Source: Halanaerobium salsuginis (lineage in GTDB: Bacteria > Bacillota > Halanaerobiia > Halanaerobiales > Halanaerobiaceae). From it: a stretch of 48,087 bases of DNA. Under the pieces are notes generated by a model that did no database searches, had not been told where the DNA came from, and was given only the letters and a program-made list of their open reading frames with translations. The translations under genes and the position numbers were made by a program. Positions 1-8,253 of the stretch are shown piece by piece (the stretch's first letter is position 1; each line of letters begins with the position of its first letter). Location of the stretch: contig NZ_FOTI01000023.1 of NCBI RefSeq assembly GCF_900114545.1, positions 1 through 48,087 on the forward strand. Reading direction: 5' to 3'.

Positions 1-234
1 GACAGAGAGGGATCCCAGCTCCTGTTTCAGATAATCTCAGACTGTTATGAGAAAAAGAGCTTAATAATCACTACAAATCTTGAATTTAGTAAATGGGCTA
101 ATATCTTTTATGATGAGCAAATGACAGCTGCTTTAATTGATAGATTAGTCCACCACAGTCACCTACTTGTATTTCCTGGTGACAGTCATAGAATCAAAAA
201 TTCACTGATGAAAGGAGCCCAAAATTCACTTTAA
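1..234 (+). CDS. istB: IS21-family helper ATPase IstB, C-terminal fragment
   Basis: This is an open frame of 77 codons that runs in from the left window edge and stops with TAA at 232-234. The translation contains ITTNLEFSKWANIFYDEQMT followed by AALIDRLVHHSHLLVF, the typical C-terminal part of the DnaA-like AAA+ protein IstB, which assists the IstA transposase of IS21 elements. The Walker A and B motifs would lie outside the window. The family match is clear from these motifs. Whether the full element is intact cannot be seen from here. Confidence 0.88.
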   Translation, partial: DREGSQLLFQIISDCYEKKSLIITTNLEFSKWANIFYDEQMTAALIDRLVHHSHLLVFPGDSHRIKNSLMKGAQNSL

Positions 235-307
235 TTTTTCCCTATTGGGTGGCTGCGAAAACAACTTTGCAAAAACCGGGAATTTTAACTTGCAAAAAAC
301 AGCCGCA
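1..307 (+). mobile_element. Right end of an IS21-family insertion sequence
   Basis: The segment holds the IstB tail and about 70 bases of terminal DNA. The end carries two similar sub-terminal repeats, CTTTGCAAAAACC at 265-277 and ACTTGCAAAAAAC at 288-300; multiple terminal repeats are typical of IS21 elements. The boundary is placed near 307 because a MATE protein reading frame on the minus strand becomes non-MATE there. IS21 ends usually finish in CA, which fits GCCGCA ending at 307. The exact boundary is an estimate, since the other end and the target duplication are out of view. Confidence 0.75.
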
Positions 308-681
308 AAAGGTGTAGACATAATAGTGACAATAGGCTTTACAACGAATATTAAAGTGACAGACAAAATAATGGATATCGCCATAAATAAGGTGATAGTA
401 TTGCCTATTGCATGTGAAGCATCTTTTTCTTTCTTTCCACCTATAGCCCGTCCAATTATAATGGTTGAGCCCATTGCTAGCCCAACAATCATAACAGTTA
501 GCATACGCATAACTTGACTGCCAATAGATACGGCGGTGGTACTTTCAACGCCATTAAATTGTCCAATAATAAGCAAATCTGCCATGCCATATAGTGTTTG
601 TAAAAAATAGGCTAATAAATACGGCATTGAAAAATAGATGACCGTTTTTAGTACACTACCTTTTGTTAAGTTTCTTTTCAT
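308..681 (-). pseudogene. MATE-family efflux transporter, N-terminal part, cut by IS21
   Basis: The minus-strand frame starts at ATG 681 with a good ribosome site (AGAGGAGA) and encodes about 124 residues of a MATE-type multidrug/Na+ antiporter. The N-terminus MKRNLTKGSVLKTVIYFSMP, then LLAYFLQTLYGMADLLIIGQ and a run of membrane helices, is characteristic. Full-length MATE proteins have about 450 residues and 12 helices; only the first three or four helices are present. After MSTP the frame reads into the IS21 end and adds about 27 unrelated residues before a stop at 226. The remainder of the gene presumably lies left of the element. The transporter is almost certainly inactivated. Confidence 0.85.
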
Positions 682-867
682 ATTTTTGATTCTCCTCTAA
701 TTATATTCTTTATTCATTATAAAGTCTACAACTATTATAGAGTCAATAGAAATATAAAATTAATCTTTACCAATGTTTTGCCAGTTTAGTCGAAGCAGTT
801 AAAGCGGCAGAATTAATGCTTACTTGAAAAAATTTATAGAATAGTTAAAATAAACAATAAGTTTATA

Positions 868-896
868 TTGACTATTATATTTATTGATGATAAACT
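868..896 (+). promoter_or_regulatory. Candidate sigma-70 type promoter
   Basis: TTGACT at 868-873 and TAAACT at 891-896 are separated by 17 bases, a good vegetative promoter arrangement. Transcription would start near 903 and reach a strong hairpin terminator at 992-1025, giving an RNA of about 120 bases with no convincing open frame. The rest of the gap from 682 to 1188 is AT-rich and shows no other gene. Confidence 0.4.
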
Positions 897-978
897 ATAT
901 GTATACTAAGTAACAAAAAGCAATTACAAAACAAACATCTCTAGTCTCAAAAAAACAGAATATTTAAATCATTCATTG

Positions 979-1025
979 ATTCTGGGGCCATGGGCCGGGA
1001 AATAATTTTCCTGGTCCATTTTTTT
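979..1025 (+). terminator. Terminator hairpin with conserved 24-base 5' segment (copy 1)
   Basis: An 11-bp stem (992-1002 with 1007-1017, two G-U pairs, 4-base loop) is followed by a T-run at 1019-1025, the layout of an intrinsic terminator. The 24 bases 979-1002, which include CTGGGGCCATGGGCCGGG, are identical to 40655-40678. The 3' arms differ between the two copies but keep pairing, which suggests the RNA structure is selected. It lies upstream of the LacI gene and could end a short RNA started near 903. Confidence 0.7.
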
Positions 1026-1170
1026 ATTAACTAGTAAAAATTTTTAATAAGAAAAGTGGAAAGATTATAAAAATTAAATATAATTATTTGATATTTAATA
1101 ATAAATCTCTATTTCACAGAAAAAAATCGATAAAATTTATGTTCTAACAAACCCACAAAATTATTTTCAA

Positions 1171-1190
1171 ATATGAAAGGGGTTTCATAT
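1171..1190 (+). promoter_or_regulatory. LacI/CcpA-like operator overlapping the lacI-type start codon
   Basis: ATATGAAA (1171-1178) and TTTCATAT (1183-1190) are perfect inverted arms around GGGG. The core TGAAAGGGGTTTCA differs from a classical cre/LacI-family operator by one base in the central CG. The site covers the ribosome binding sequence AGGGG and the first two bases of the ATG at 1189, so binding, or a hairpin in the mRNA, could block expression of the regulator and the fucose operon behind it. The function is inferred. Confidence 0.5.
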
Positions 1191-2181
1191 GGTAACAATT
1201 TACGATATAGCAAAAAAAGCAGGAGTTTCAATTACAACTGTATCGAGGGTGATTAATAATCATCCTTATGTTAAAGATAAAACAAGAGCAAAAGTAAAAA
1301 AGCTTTTAAAAGCAACAGGTTATGTACCTAATAGTAATGCCAGTAGTCTAGTTAGTAAAAAAACAAATACAATTGCAGTGATATTACCGGATATTACAAA
1401 TATTTTCTTTGCTAAGATATTGAGAAGTGCAGAAGAAAGAGCTAATTCTAAAAACTTCACTGTGATATATGGTAATACAAATGAAGATTTTCAACGAGAA
1501 AAAAATTATATCAAAACATTTATTGAAAAAAGAATAGATGGATTACTTTTAGATCCAATTGCAACTGACATTTCAATTATCCAGCCCTTAGAGCAAAATA
1601 ATATTCCTTTTGTTTTGATTGATAGAGAGATTAAAGGTTCTCAAAAAAGTCATGTTGGAATCCATAATGAAAAAGAGGCAATTCGTATTGTTAATTATCT
1701 AATCAAAAAAGGCAAAAAAAATATTGCATTAATTTCTGCTTCCGAAGAATTATCAGTTTATAAAGACAGAAAAAAGGGCTATATTAAGGCCTTAAAAGGT
1801 TCAGGTTTAGAATTAAAAAAAGATCATTTAAAAATAGGGACTAAGCCAATCAAAGCAGTTGGCTATAATTTAACTAAAGAAATGCTGAAATCATCAGCAG
1901 TTCCAGATGCCATTTTTGTGGCAAACAACTTCCTGGCTATTGGTGTCTATAATGCTTTACAAGACTTAGATTTTAAAGTTCCAGCTGATATAGCAATTGC
2001 TTGTTTTGATGATTTTGCTACAGAGTCAATAATACCACCATTTTTTACTTCTATAATTCAGCCGGCAAGTAAAATGGGCACGGTAGCTATGGAATTATTA
2101 TTAAATAAAATTGAAGGAGGTGATAGTAATAGAAAAAAGATTTATTTAAAGAGTAAGTTATCTGTAAGAAGATCTACTTAA
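1189..2181 (+). CDS. LacI-family transcriptional regulator of the fucose operon
   Basis: The 330-residue protein has the LacI layout: an N-terminal helix-turn-helix (IYDIAKKAGVSITTVSRVIN, about residues 4-23), a hinge helix around residues 45-56, and a periplasmic-binding-protein-like effector domain (KKTNTIAVILPDI, later ACFDDFATESIIPP). It starts at ATG 1189 behind an AAAGGGG ribosome site. It is the first gene ahead of a sugar ABC transporter and L-fucose catabolic genes on the same strand, with no terminator between, so it most likely represses this operon in response to fucose, fuculose or a phosphorylated intermediate. A candidate operator overlaps its own start. The effector is not known. 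Confidence 0.88.
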   Translation: MVTIYDIAKKAGVSITTVSRVINNHPYVKDKTRAKVKKLLKATGYVPNSNASSLVSKKTNTIAVILPDITNIFFAKILRSAEERANSKNFTVIYGNTNEDFQREKNYIKTFIEKRIDGLLLDPIATDISIIQPLEQNNIPFVLIDREIKGSQKSHVGIHNEKEAIRIVNYLIKKGKKNIALISASEELSVYKDRKKGYIKALKGSGLELKKDHLKIGTKPIKAVGYNLTKEMLKSSAVPDAIFVANNFLAIGVYNALQDLDFKVPADIAIACFDDFATESIIPPFFTSIIQPASKMGTVAMELLLNKIEGGDSNRKKIYLKSKLSVRRST

Positions 2182-2231
2182 GTTTATTTTTTAATATCAT
2201 GATAATAATTTTAGATTGGGGTGAAAGATAA

Positions 2232-3728
2232 GTGGAAAGAAATTTGGTCCAGATGAACGATATAGAAAAATCATTTCCGGGTGTTAAAGCACTCGATAAA
2301 TGTCAGTTTACTTTAAATAAAGGAGAAGTTCATGCTTTAGTTGGTGAAAATGGGGCGGGAAAGTCAACTCTAATGAAAGTTCTGACTGGTGTTCATCAAG
2401 AAGACGCAGGGACGATTTTTTTTAAAGGAAAAAAAGTTAAAATTAATTCGCCCAGAAAAGCCCAGGAGCTTGGGATAAGCATTATTTATCAAGAGTTAAA
2501 TTTAATGCCCCATCTTACTGTAGCGGAAAATGTCTATATTGGACGAGAAGAAAAGAAAAATAAATTATTTATTGATAAGAAAAAACTAAATCAAAAAACA
2601 AAAGATTTTTTAAAAATGTTAAATATCAATTTAGATCCACAGGCTAAGGTAAAAGATTTGACTGTTGCTAAACAACAAATGGTTGAAATAATAAAAGCTT
2701 TATCTTATCAAGCCGAAGTTTTAATTATGGATGAGCCCACTGCTTCTCTAACAGATTCTGAAATCGAAGATCTATTTAGAATTGTTAAGAAATTAAGAAG
2801 TGAAGGCGTCGGAGTTATTTATATTTCTCATAGATTAGAAGAATTAAAAGAAATTTCAGATCGAATAACAGTTATGAGAAATGGTAATTATATTGATACA
2901 GTTGCTACAAAAGATGTTGAAATAGATAGTATCATCAATATGATGGTTGGCAGGGAAGTTTATGAGACTTCAAATAATAAAAGCAGTAAAAACGAAAATG
3001 AGGTTATACTTGAAGTTAAGAATTTAACAAGAAAAGGTGTCTTTAAAAATATAAATTTCAATTTAAAAAAAGGAGAAATTTTAGGGATGTCTGGTTTGGT
3101 TGGTGCCGGGAGAACAGAAGTTGCAAGAGCAATCTTTGGTGCTGATAATATAGATGCTGGAGAAATCTATGTTCATGGCAAGAAAGTTAACATTAGTAGT
3201 CCCAGCCAGTCTGTAGAACTGGGAATTGGTTATCTTTCAGAAGATAGGAAACGGTATGGGCTGGCCTTAGGACGTGATGTAGCTACAAATATAGTCCTGG
3301 CTAATCTGAAAGAATATATGAACAAATTTGGTTTTATAAAAGAAGATAAAATTAAGCAAGTTGCTCAAAATCAGGTGAAACAATTAGCCATTAAAACTCC
3401 AAACTTAAAACAGGATGTTAAAAATCTTTCAGGTGGAAATCAACAAAAGGTTGTAATTGGTAAATGGTTAGACAAAGACAGTGAGATTTTAATATTTGAT
3501 GAGCCAACGAGAGGAATTGATGTTGGAGCAAAGAATGAAATTTATAAACTTTTAAATAGTCTAGTTGAAGAAGGCAAGTCAGTTATAATGATTTCTTCTG
3601 AATTACCAGAAATTTTAAGGATGAGTCATCGAATTTTAGTTATGTGTGAAGGTGAAGTGACTGGTGAACTTGGTATTGAAGAAGCTTCAAAAGAAAAAAT
3701 TATGAAATTTGCAACAATGCGAAATTAA
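2232..3728 (+). CDS. Sugar ABC transporter, ATP-binding protein (RbsA/MglA type)
   Basis: This is a 498-residue tandem ATPase with two ABC domains. The first has Walker A GENGAGKS (about residues 39-46) and Walker B VLIMDEPTASL; its signature region is the variant LTVAKQQMVEI. The second has the degenerate Walker A GLVGAGRTEVARA usual in this family, signature LSGGNQQKVV and Walker B LIFDEPTRGIDVG. The length and this asymmetry define the RbsA/MglA/XylG family of sugar importers. Translation starts at GTG 2232 behind a TTGGGGTG ribosome site. It lies between the LacI regulator and the permease in one operon; from context the substrate is probably L-fucose. Confidence 0.93.
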   Translation: MERNLVQMNDIEKSFPGVKALDKCQFTLNKGEVHALVGENGAGKSTLMKVLTGVHQEDAGTIFFKGKKVKINSPRKAQELGISIIYQELNLMPHLTVAENVYIGREEKKNKLFIDKKKLNQKTKDFLKMLNINLDPQAKVKDLTVAKQQMVEIIKALSYQAEVLIMDEPTASLTDSEIEDLFRIVKKLRSEGVGVIYISHRLEELKEISDRITVMRNGNYIDTVATKDVEIDSIINMMVGREVYETSNNKSSKNENEVILEVKNLTRKGVFKNINFNLKKGEILGMSGLVGAGRTEVARAIFGADNIDAGEIYVHGKKVNISSPSQSVELGIGYLSEDRKRYGLALGRDVATNIVLANLKEYMNKFGFIKEDKIKQVAQNQVKQLAIKTPNLKQDVKNLSGGNQQKVVIGKWLDKDSEILIFDEPTRGIDVGAKNEIYKLLNSLVEEGKSVIMISSELPEILRMSHRILVMCEGEVTGELGIEEASKEKIMKFATMRN

Positions 3729-3751
3729 AATAAGATATTGGAGGCAATAGA

Positions 3752-4723
3752 ATGGATGCGAACATTAAAGAAAAGAAACAACTAATCTCAGCCGATTCTA
3801 AACAAAAAGTACTTGCTTTTTCTAGTTTAATTATGATGATAATTGTATTTTCAATTGCATCACCTCATTTTGCAACATTTTCTAATTTCATTGGAATTTT
3901 AATCTCTACAGCAGTAACAGGTCTTTTAGCAATTGGTGTAACATTTATCATTATAACTAGTGGTATTGATCTTTCAATTGGGACTGTAATGACTTTTGGT
4001 TCTGTGATGACAGGTGTATTCATCACTTTTATGGGGTTGCCAATTTGGTTGGGAATATTGGGAGGTATTCTAGCCTCTACAGTTGCCGGGATAGTAAATG
4101 GTAGTTTAACTGCCAAATTAAAGATTCCACCATTTATTGCAACTTTAGGTATGATGATGGTTGCAGAAGGTTTGAATCTAGTTATTTCTGGTACTAAGCC
4201 AATTTATTTTATGCATACACCTGCTTTCAGGAAAATAGCTATGGGTAAATTTTTTAATATTCCGCACGCAGTTTTCATATTTTTAGGTGCTGCTATTGTG
4301 GCTGGTATTATCCTGGATAAAACTGTGTTTGGTAAATATACATATGCTATTGGCAGCAATGAAGAAGCAGTAAGATTATCAGGAGTTAATGTAGATAGAT
4401 GGAAAATTGCTATTTATGCATTTGGTGGGTTCTTTTATGGAATTGCAGGAGTTATTATGGCTTCTAGATTAAATTCAGCCCAGCCAGCCTTAGGCCCTGG
4501 TTATGAGTTAGAAGCAATTGCAGCAGTAGTAATCGGTGGTACCTCTCTAAGTGGTGGTAAAGGTACAATCCTGGGTACTATAATTGGAGCTTTTATTATG
4601 AGTGTTTTAACAAATGGTTTAAGAATTTTATCAATACCCCAGGAATGGCAAACTGTTATTACAGGAGCTATAGTAATTATTGCAGTATATACTGATATTT
4701 TAAGAAGAAAGAAAACAGCTTAA
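3752..4723 (+). CDS. Sugar ABC transporter, permease (RbsC type)
   Basis: The 323-residue protein is very hydrophobic, with eight to ten predicted membrane helices. It has RbsC/XylH family motifs: GIDLSIGTVM near residue 74, AIGSNEEAVRLSGVNV near 199 and GGTSLSGGKGTILGT near 262. It starts at ATG 3752 with GGAGG seven bases upstream, 23 bases behind the ATPase gene. RbsC-type permeases normally work as homodimers with one tandem ATPase and a binding protein, all encoded here. Membrane topology was judged by eye. Confidence 0.93.
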   Translation: MDANIKEKKQLISADSKQKVLAFSSLIMMIIVFSIASPHFATFSNFIGILISTAVTGLLAIGVTFIIITSGIDLSIGTVMTFGSVMTGVFITFMGLPIWLGILGGILASTVAGIVNGSLTAKLKIPPFIATLGMMMVAEGLNLVISGTKPIYFMHTPAFRKIAMGKFFNIPHAVFIFLGAAIVAGIILDKTVFGKYTYAIGSNEEAVRLSGVNVDRWKIAIYAFGGFFYGIAGVIMASRLNSAQPALGPGYELEAIAAVVIGGTSLSGGKGTILGTIIGAFIMSVLTNGLRILSIPQEWQTVITGAIVIIAVYTDILRRKKTA

Positions 4724-4780
4724 TTAATGTTATTTAGCCTATTCTCAGGCTTTATAAAAAAATACTAGGAGGTTATATTT

Positions 4781-5722
4781 ATGAAAAAGCTAACATTATT
4801 ATTTGTTTTATTGGCAGTTTTGCTGGTGTTTACTGGAACAGTTATGGCACAGGATAAACCTTATATTGCAATTGTTTCTAAAGGGTTTCAGCATCAATTC
4901 TGGCAAGCTGTTAGACAGGGAGCTAAACAAGCTGCAGAAGATTATGATGTAGAAATAACTTATGAAGGGCCAGAAAGTGAAACCCAGGTAGCAAATCAAA
5001 TTGATATGCTCCAGACAGCAGTTGATAAAAATCCAGATGCGCTTGTTTTTGCAGCCCTAGATACCCAGGCTGCCCTCCCCTTAATTGAAGAAGTAGATTC
5101 TAAAGGCATTCCAATTATTGCTTTTGATTCAGGTATTGATAGTGACATACCTGTAACTACAGCAGCTACTGATAATTATGTTGCATCTTCTTATGCAGCT
5201 GATAAAATGGCTGAACTAATTGGTTATCAGGGTAAGGTTGCAGCTATAGTACAGGATCAGACTAGTTTAACTGGTAGAAAACGGCGAGATGGATTTCTAG
5301 ATAGAATAAAAAATTCATATCCAGAAATTGAAATTGTTGATGTCCAGTATGGTGGGGGAGACCACTTAAAGTCAACTGACCTTGCTAAAAGTATTATAGA
5401 ATCTAATCCTGATTTAGATGGCTTTTTTGGGGCTAACGAAGGTTCGGCAGTAGGTATTGTTAATGCGATTATGGAATTAGGCAGAGATGATATTGCTACA
5501 ATTGGTTTTGATTCGGGAAGTATTCTTTTAGATGCAATTAGAAATGGTATTATAGATGGTGCCATTACTCAGAACCCAGTTGGCATTGGTTATCGTGCAG
5601 TTGAAGCCGCAGTAAAAGCAATAAAAGGAGAAGAATTACCAGAAATGATTGATACAGGTTTTTATTACTATAATAAGCGTAATATGGATTCAGAAATTCT
5701 TCAGCCTTTATTATATAAATAA
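4781..5722 (+). CDS. Sugar ABC transporter, periplasmic binding protein (RbsB type)
   Basis: The 313-residue protein begins with a signal peptide (MKKLTLLFVLLAVLLVFTG, probable cleavage after VMA near residue 23). There is no lipobox cysteine, so the mature protein should be free in a periplasm, which supports a diderm host. The mature part is a type I periplasmic binding domain (PYIAIVSKGFQHQFWQ, then TQAALPLIEEV and FDSG motifs) of the ribose/galactose/fucose class. It is the third transporter gene, with the ribosome site AGGAGG. Immediate coupling to fucU-fucI makes L-fucose the likely ligand, though related sugars are possible. Confidence 0.9.
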   Translation: MKKLTLLFVLLAVLLVFTGTVMAQDKPYIAIVSKGFQHQFWQAVRQGAKQAAEDYDVEITYEGPESETQVANQIDMLQTAVDKNPDALVFAALDTQAALPLIEEVDSKGIPIIAFDSGIDSDIPVTTAATDNYVASSYAADKMAELIGYQGKVAAIVQDQTSLTGRKRRDGFLDRIKNSYPEIEIVDVQYGGGDHLKSTDLAKSIIESNPDLDGFFGANEGSAVGIVNAIMELGRDDIATIGFDSGSILLDAIRNGIIDGAITQNPVGIGYRAVEAAVKAIKGEELPEMIDTGFYYYNKRNMDSEILQPLLYK

Positions 5723-5733
5723 AATATTAAGCT

Positions 5734-5778
5734 AATCAAAAATATTTAAATGTCATAAGATTCGATTAATTTTTGATT
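5734..5778 (+). other. Intercistronic stem-loop between binding protein and fucU
   Basis: AATCAAAAAT at 5734-5743 pairs perfectly with ATTTTTGATT at 5769-5778 around a 25-base loop. No T-run follows directly, so it is more likely an RNA-processing or stability element than a terminator. Such an element would help give more binding protein than downstream enzymes. The function is inferred. Confidence 0.35.
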
Positions 5779-5802
5779 GATTTTTATTAAAGGAGATAAA
5801 TA

Positions 5803-6246
5803 ATGTTAAAAAAAATACCTTCAATAATTAGTCCCGAGTTAATAAAAATATTGATGGAGATGGGACATGGAGACGAAATTGTTCTTGCAGATGGGAATTT
5901 CCCATCTGCAAGTATTGGCCAAAGAGTTGTTCGACTAGATGGACATGGGGGACCAGAAATTTTAATGGCTATTTTAAAATTATTTCCCCTCGATCCGTAT
6001 GTAGAAAGTCCAGTTATATTAATGCAAACTACTGAATCAGATAAAGATTTAAAACCAGAAATCTGGCAAGAATATCGAGATATAGTGACTTCTTTTTCAA
6101 AGAGAGAGATAAAATTTAACTATCTTGAAAGATTTAAGTTCTATCAAAGAGCCAGAAAAGCTTATGCTGTTGTTGCTAGTAGTGAAACAAGTCTTTATGC
6201 AAATCTAATTTTGAAAAAGGGAGTAATAGCGAAAGAACCTGTTTGA
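5803..6246 (+). CDS. fucU: L-fucose mutarotase FucU
   Basis: The 147-residue protein belongs to the RbsD/FucU family. It interconverts alpha and beta anomers of L-fucose, feeding the form used by the isomerase. MGHGDEIVLADGNFP contains the conserved histidine (His22) and aspartate of the family, and VVRLDGHGGPEILMAILKLF matches the FucU subgroup rather than RbsD. Length agrees with the roughly 140-residue norm. The start is ATG 5803 behind AAAGGAG. It sits directly ahead of fucI, as expected for fucose operons. Confidence 0.92.
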   Translation: MLKKIPSIISPELIKILMEMGHGDEIVLADGNFPSASIGQRVVRLDGHGGPEILMAILKLFPLDPYVESPVILMQTTESDKDLKPEIWQEYRDIVTSFSKREIKFNYLERFKFYQRARKAYAVVASSETSLYANLILKKGVIAKEPV

Positions 6247-6343
6247 TAAAATAATTAATTAACTAATTAAATATATGTGAATAGATATTTTATAAATCTG
6301 TTTTTAATACTAATTAAGTCAATTTTAAAAGGAGGAAAAAATA

Positions 6344-8143
6344 ATGAATGACAAAGAAGCTAAAAATAGACTTATTGGCTCAATGCCCAAAATAGGAATT
6401 AGACCAGTAATTGATGGTAGACAGAGGGGCGTCAGAGAATCTCTAGAAGATCCAACAATGAATTTAGCTAAAAGTGTAGCTAAATTTATAGAAAGAAATT
6501 TGAGACATCCAAATGGCATGCCGGTAGAATGTGTACTTGCAGATACAACTATTGGTGGTGTAGCCGAAGCTGCTAAAACAGAAGAAAAATTTCAGCGTCA
6601 AGGTGTAGGGGCTTCTCTAACTATAACAAAATCATGGACATATGGAACTGAAACAATAGACCAAAATCCTTTAAGACCAAAAGCGATCTGGGGTTTTAAT
6701 GGTTCAGAAAGACCAGGAGCAGTTTATTTAGCAGCAGCGGCAGCTGGTCATAATCAAAAAGGATTGCCTGTATTCAAAATTTATGGGCAAAATGTCCAGT
6801 CTGCTGAAGATACAACAATTCCTGACGAAGTAAAAGAAAAAATACTTAAATTTGCTAAAGCAGGTCTTGCTGTTGCATATCTGAGAGGTAAATCATATTT
6901 AGCAATGGGTGGAGTGGCAATGGGTATTGCCGGCTCAATTGTAGATGAAGAAGTTTTTCAGGATTACCTGGGGATGAGAAATGAATACATTGATATGAGC
7001 GAGTTTACCCGCAGAATAGCAGAAAATATTTATGATCAGAAAGAATTTGAAAAGGCTTTAGCCTGGGTTAAAAATAATTGTAGTGAAGGTAAGGATAATA
7101 ATCCAGCAGCAGAGCAGGCCAGCCGGGAAGAAAAAAATGAGCAGTGGGAATTTATTGTTAAAATGACTTTAATTGCAAGGGATCTAATGATTGGTAATCC
7201 TAGACTAGCAGAGTTAGGGTATAAAGAGGAGGCTAAAGGTCATAATGCAATTGCAGCTGGATTTCAGGGACAAAGGCAATGGACAGATCACTTTCCCAAT
7301 GGAGATTTTATGGAGGCAATTTTGAACTCTTCTTTTGACTGGAATGGTATTCGAGAAGCCTATATTGTTGCAACAGAAAATGATAGTTTAAATGCAGTTC
7401 CAATGTTATTTAATCATCTTTTAACAAATCGAGCTCAGATCTTTTCTGATGTAAGAACTTTCTGGAGTCCAGAAGCAGTTGAGCGAGTAACAGGTAAAAA
7501 ACTAACCGGGAGAGCTAAAAATGGAATTATTCATTTAATTAACTCCGGTTCTACAACTCTTGATGGAACAGGTAAAATGCAAGATGAAGCAGGTAATCCT
7601 GTTATGAAAGAATTCTGGAATATAAAAGAAAAAGAGGTAGAAGCCTGCCTACAAGCAACAGAATGGCCCCCTGCAAATCTAGGTTATTTTAGAGGAGGTG
7701 GTTTTTCCTCTCAATTTTTAACAGAAGGAGGAATGCCAGTTACTATGGCCAGAATGAATACAGTTAAAGGTTTAGGACCAGTTTTACAAATAGCAGAAGG
7801 TTATACGGTAGAAATAGATCCAGAAATTCATGAAGTCTTAAACCAGAGGACAGATCCTACCTGGCCGACAACCTGGTTTGTTCCAAACTTGACCGGAAAA
7901 GGTGCTTTTAAAGATGTTTATTCAGTTATGAACAATTGGGGAGCTAATCATGGTGCAATTAGTTTTGGCCATATTGGAGATCAGCTTATTACCTTAGCAG
8001 CAATGTTAAGAATTCCAGTTAATATGCATAATGTAGCGGCAAAAAGAATCTTTAGACCTGATGCCTGGAATTTATTTGGTACTAATGATTTAGAAAGTGC
8101 TGATTATCGAGCCTGTAAGAATTTTGGTCCTCTATATAGATAA
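6344..8143 (+). CDS. fucI: L-fucose isomerase
   Basis: The 599-residue enzyme converts L-fucose to L-fuculose and usually also accepts D-arabinose. The metal ligands of E. coli FucI (Glu337, Asp361, His528) are matched by Glu345 in VATEND, Asp369 in [10 protein letters not shown] and His536 in [10 protein letters not shown], all at a constant offset of eight. The N-terminal [20 protein letters not shown] is also typical, and length fits the family (about 590). It starts at ATG 6344 with AAAGGAGG. A stable hairpin follows its stop. The enzyme is a cytoplasmic, Mn2+-dependent oligomer by family knowledge. Confidence 0.97.
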   Translation: MNDKEAKNRLIGSMPKIGIRPVIDGRQRGVRESLEDPTMNLAKSVAKFIERNLRHPNGMPVECVLADTTIGGVAEAAKTEEKFQRQGVGASLTITKSWTYGTETIDQNPLRPKAIWGFNGSERPGAVYLAAAAAGHNQKGLPVFKIYGQNVQSAEDTTIPDEVKEKILKFAKAGLAVAYLRGKSYLAMGGVAMGIAGSIVDEEVFQDYLGMRNEYIDMSEFTRRIAENIYDQKEFEKALAWVKNNCSEGKDNNPAAEQASREEKNEQWEFIVKMTLIARDLMIGNPRLAELGYKEEAKGHNAIAAGFQGQRQWTDHFPNGDFMEAILNSSFDWNGIREAYIVATENDSLNAVPMLFNHLLTNRAQIFSDVRTFWSPEAVERVTGKKLTGRAKNGIIHLINSGSTTLDGTGKMQDEAGNPVMKEFWNIKEKEVEACLQATEWPPANLGYFRGGGFSSQFLTEGGMPVTMARMNTVKGLGPVLQIAEGYTVEIDPEIHEVLNQRTDPTWPTTWFVPNLTGKGAFKDVYSVMNNWGANHGAISFGHIGDQLITLAAMLRIPVNMHNVAAKRIFRPDAWNLFGTNDLESADYRACKNFGPLYR

Positions 8144-8156
8144 AATCTAAAAATAA

Positions 8157-8195
8157 ATATTCAGCAGAGTTATTTTTAGCTGCTCTGCTGAATAT
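8157..8195 (+). terminator. Strong hairpin after fucI (partial terminator or mRNA stabiliser)
   Basis: A perfect 13-bp stem (8157-8169 with 8183-8195) surrounds a 13-base loop. The following bases are only moderately T-rich (ATTTAATTA), so read-through into the kinase gene is likely. It may lower expression of the kinase and aldolase relative to fucI. Confidence 0.5.
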
Positions 8196-8253
8196 ATTTA
8201 ATTATCAAAGAGTAATTTATCAATTTAATTATTTATTGAAAAGAGGTGTAAAA

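Noticed and set aside
770-826. Short frame ending in SLVEAVKAAELMLT, which looks protein-like
   Set aside because: Only about 20 codons are open, with no start or ribosome site; it may be a gene remnant but cannot be supported.
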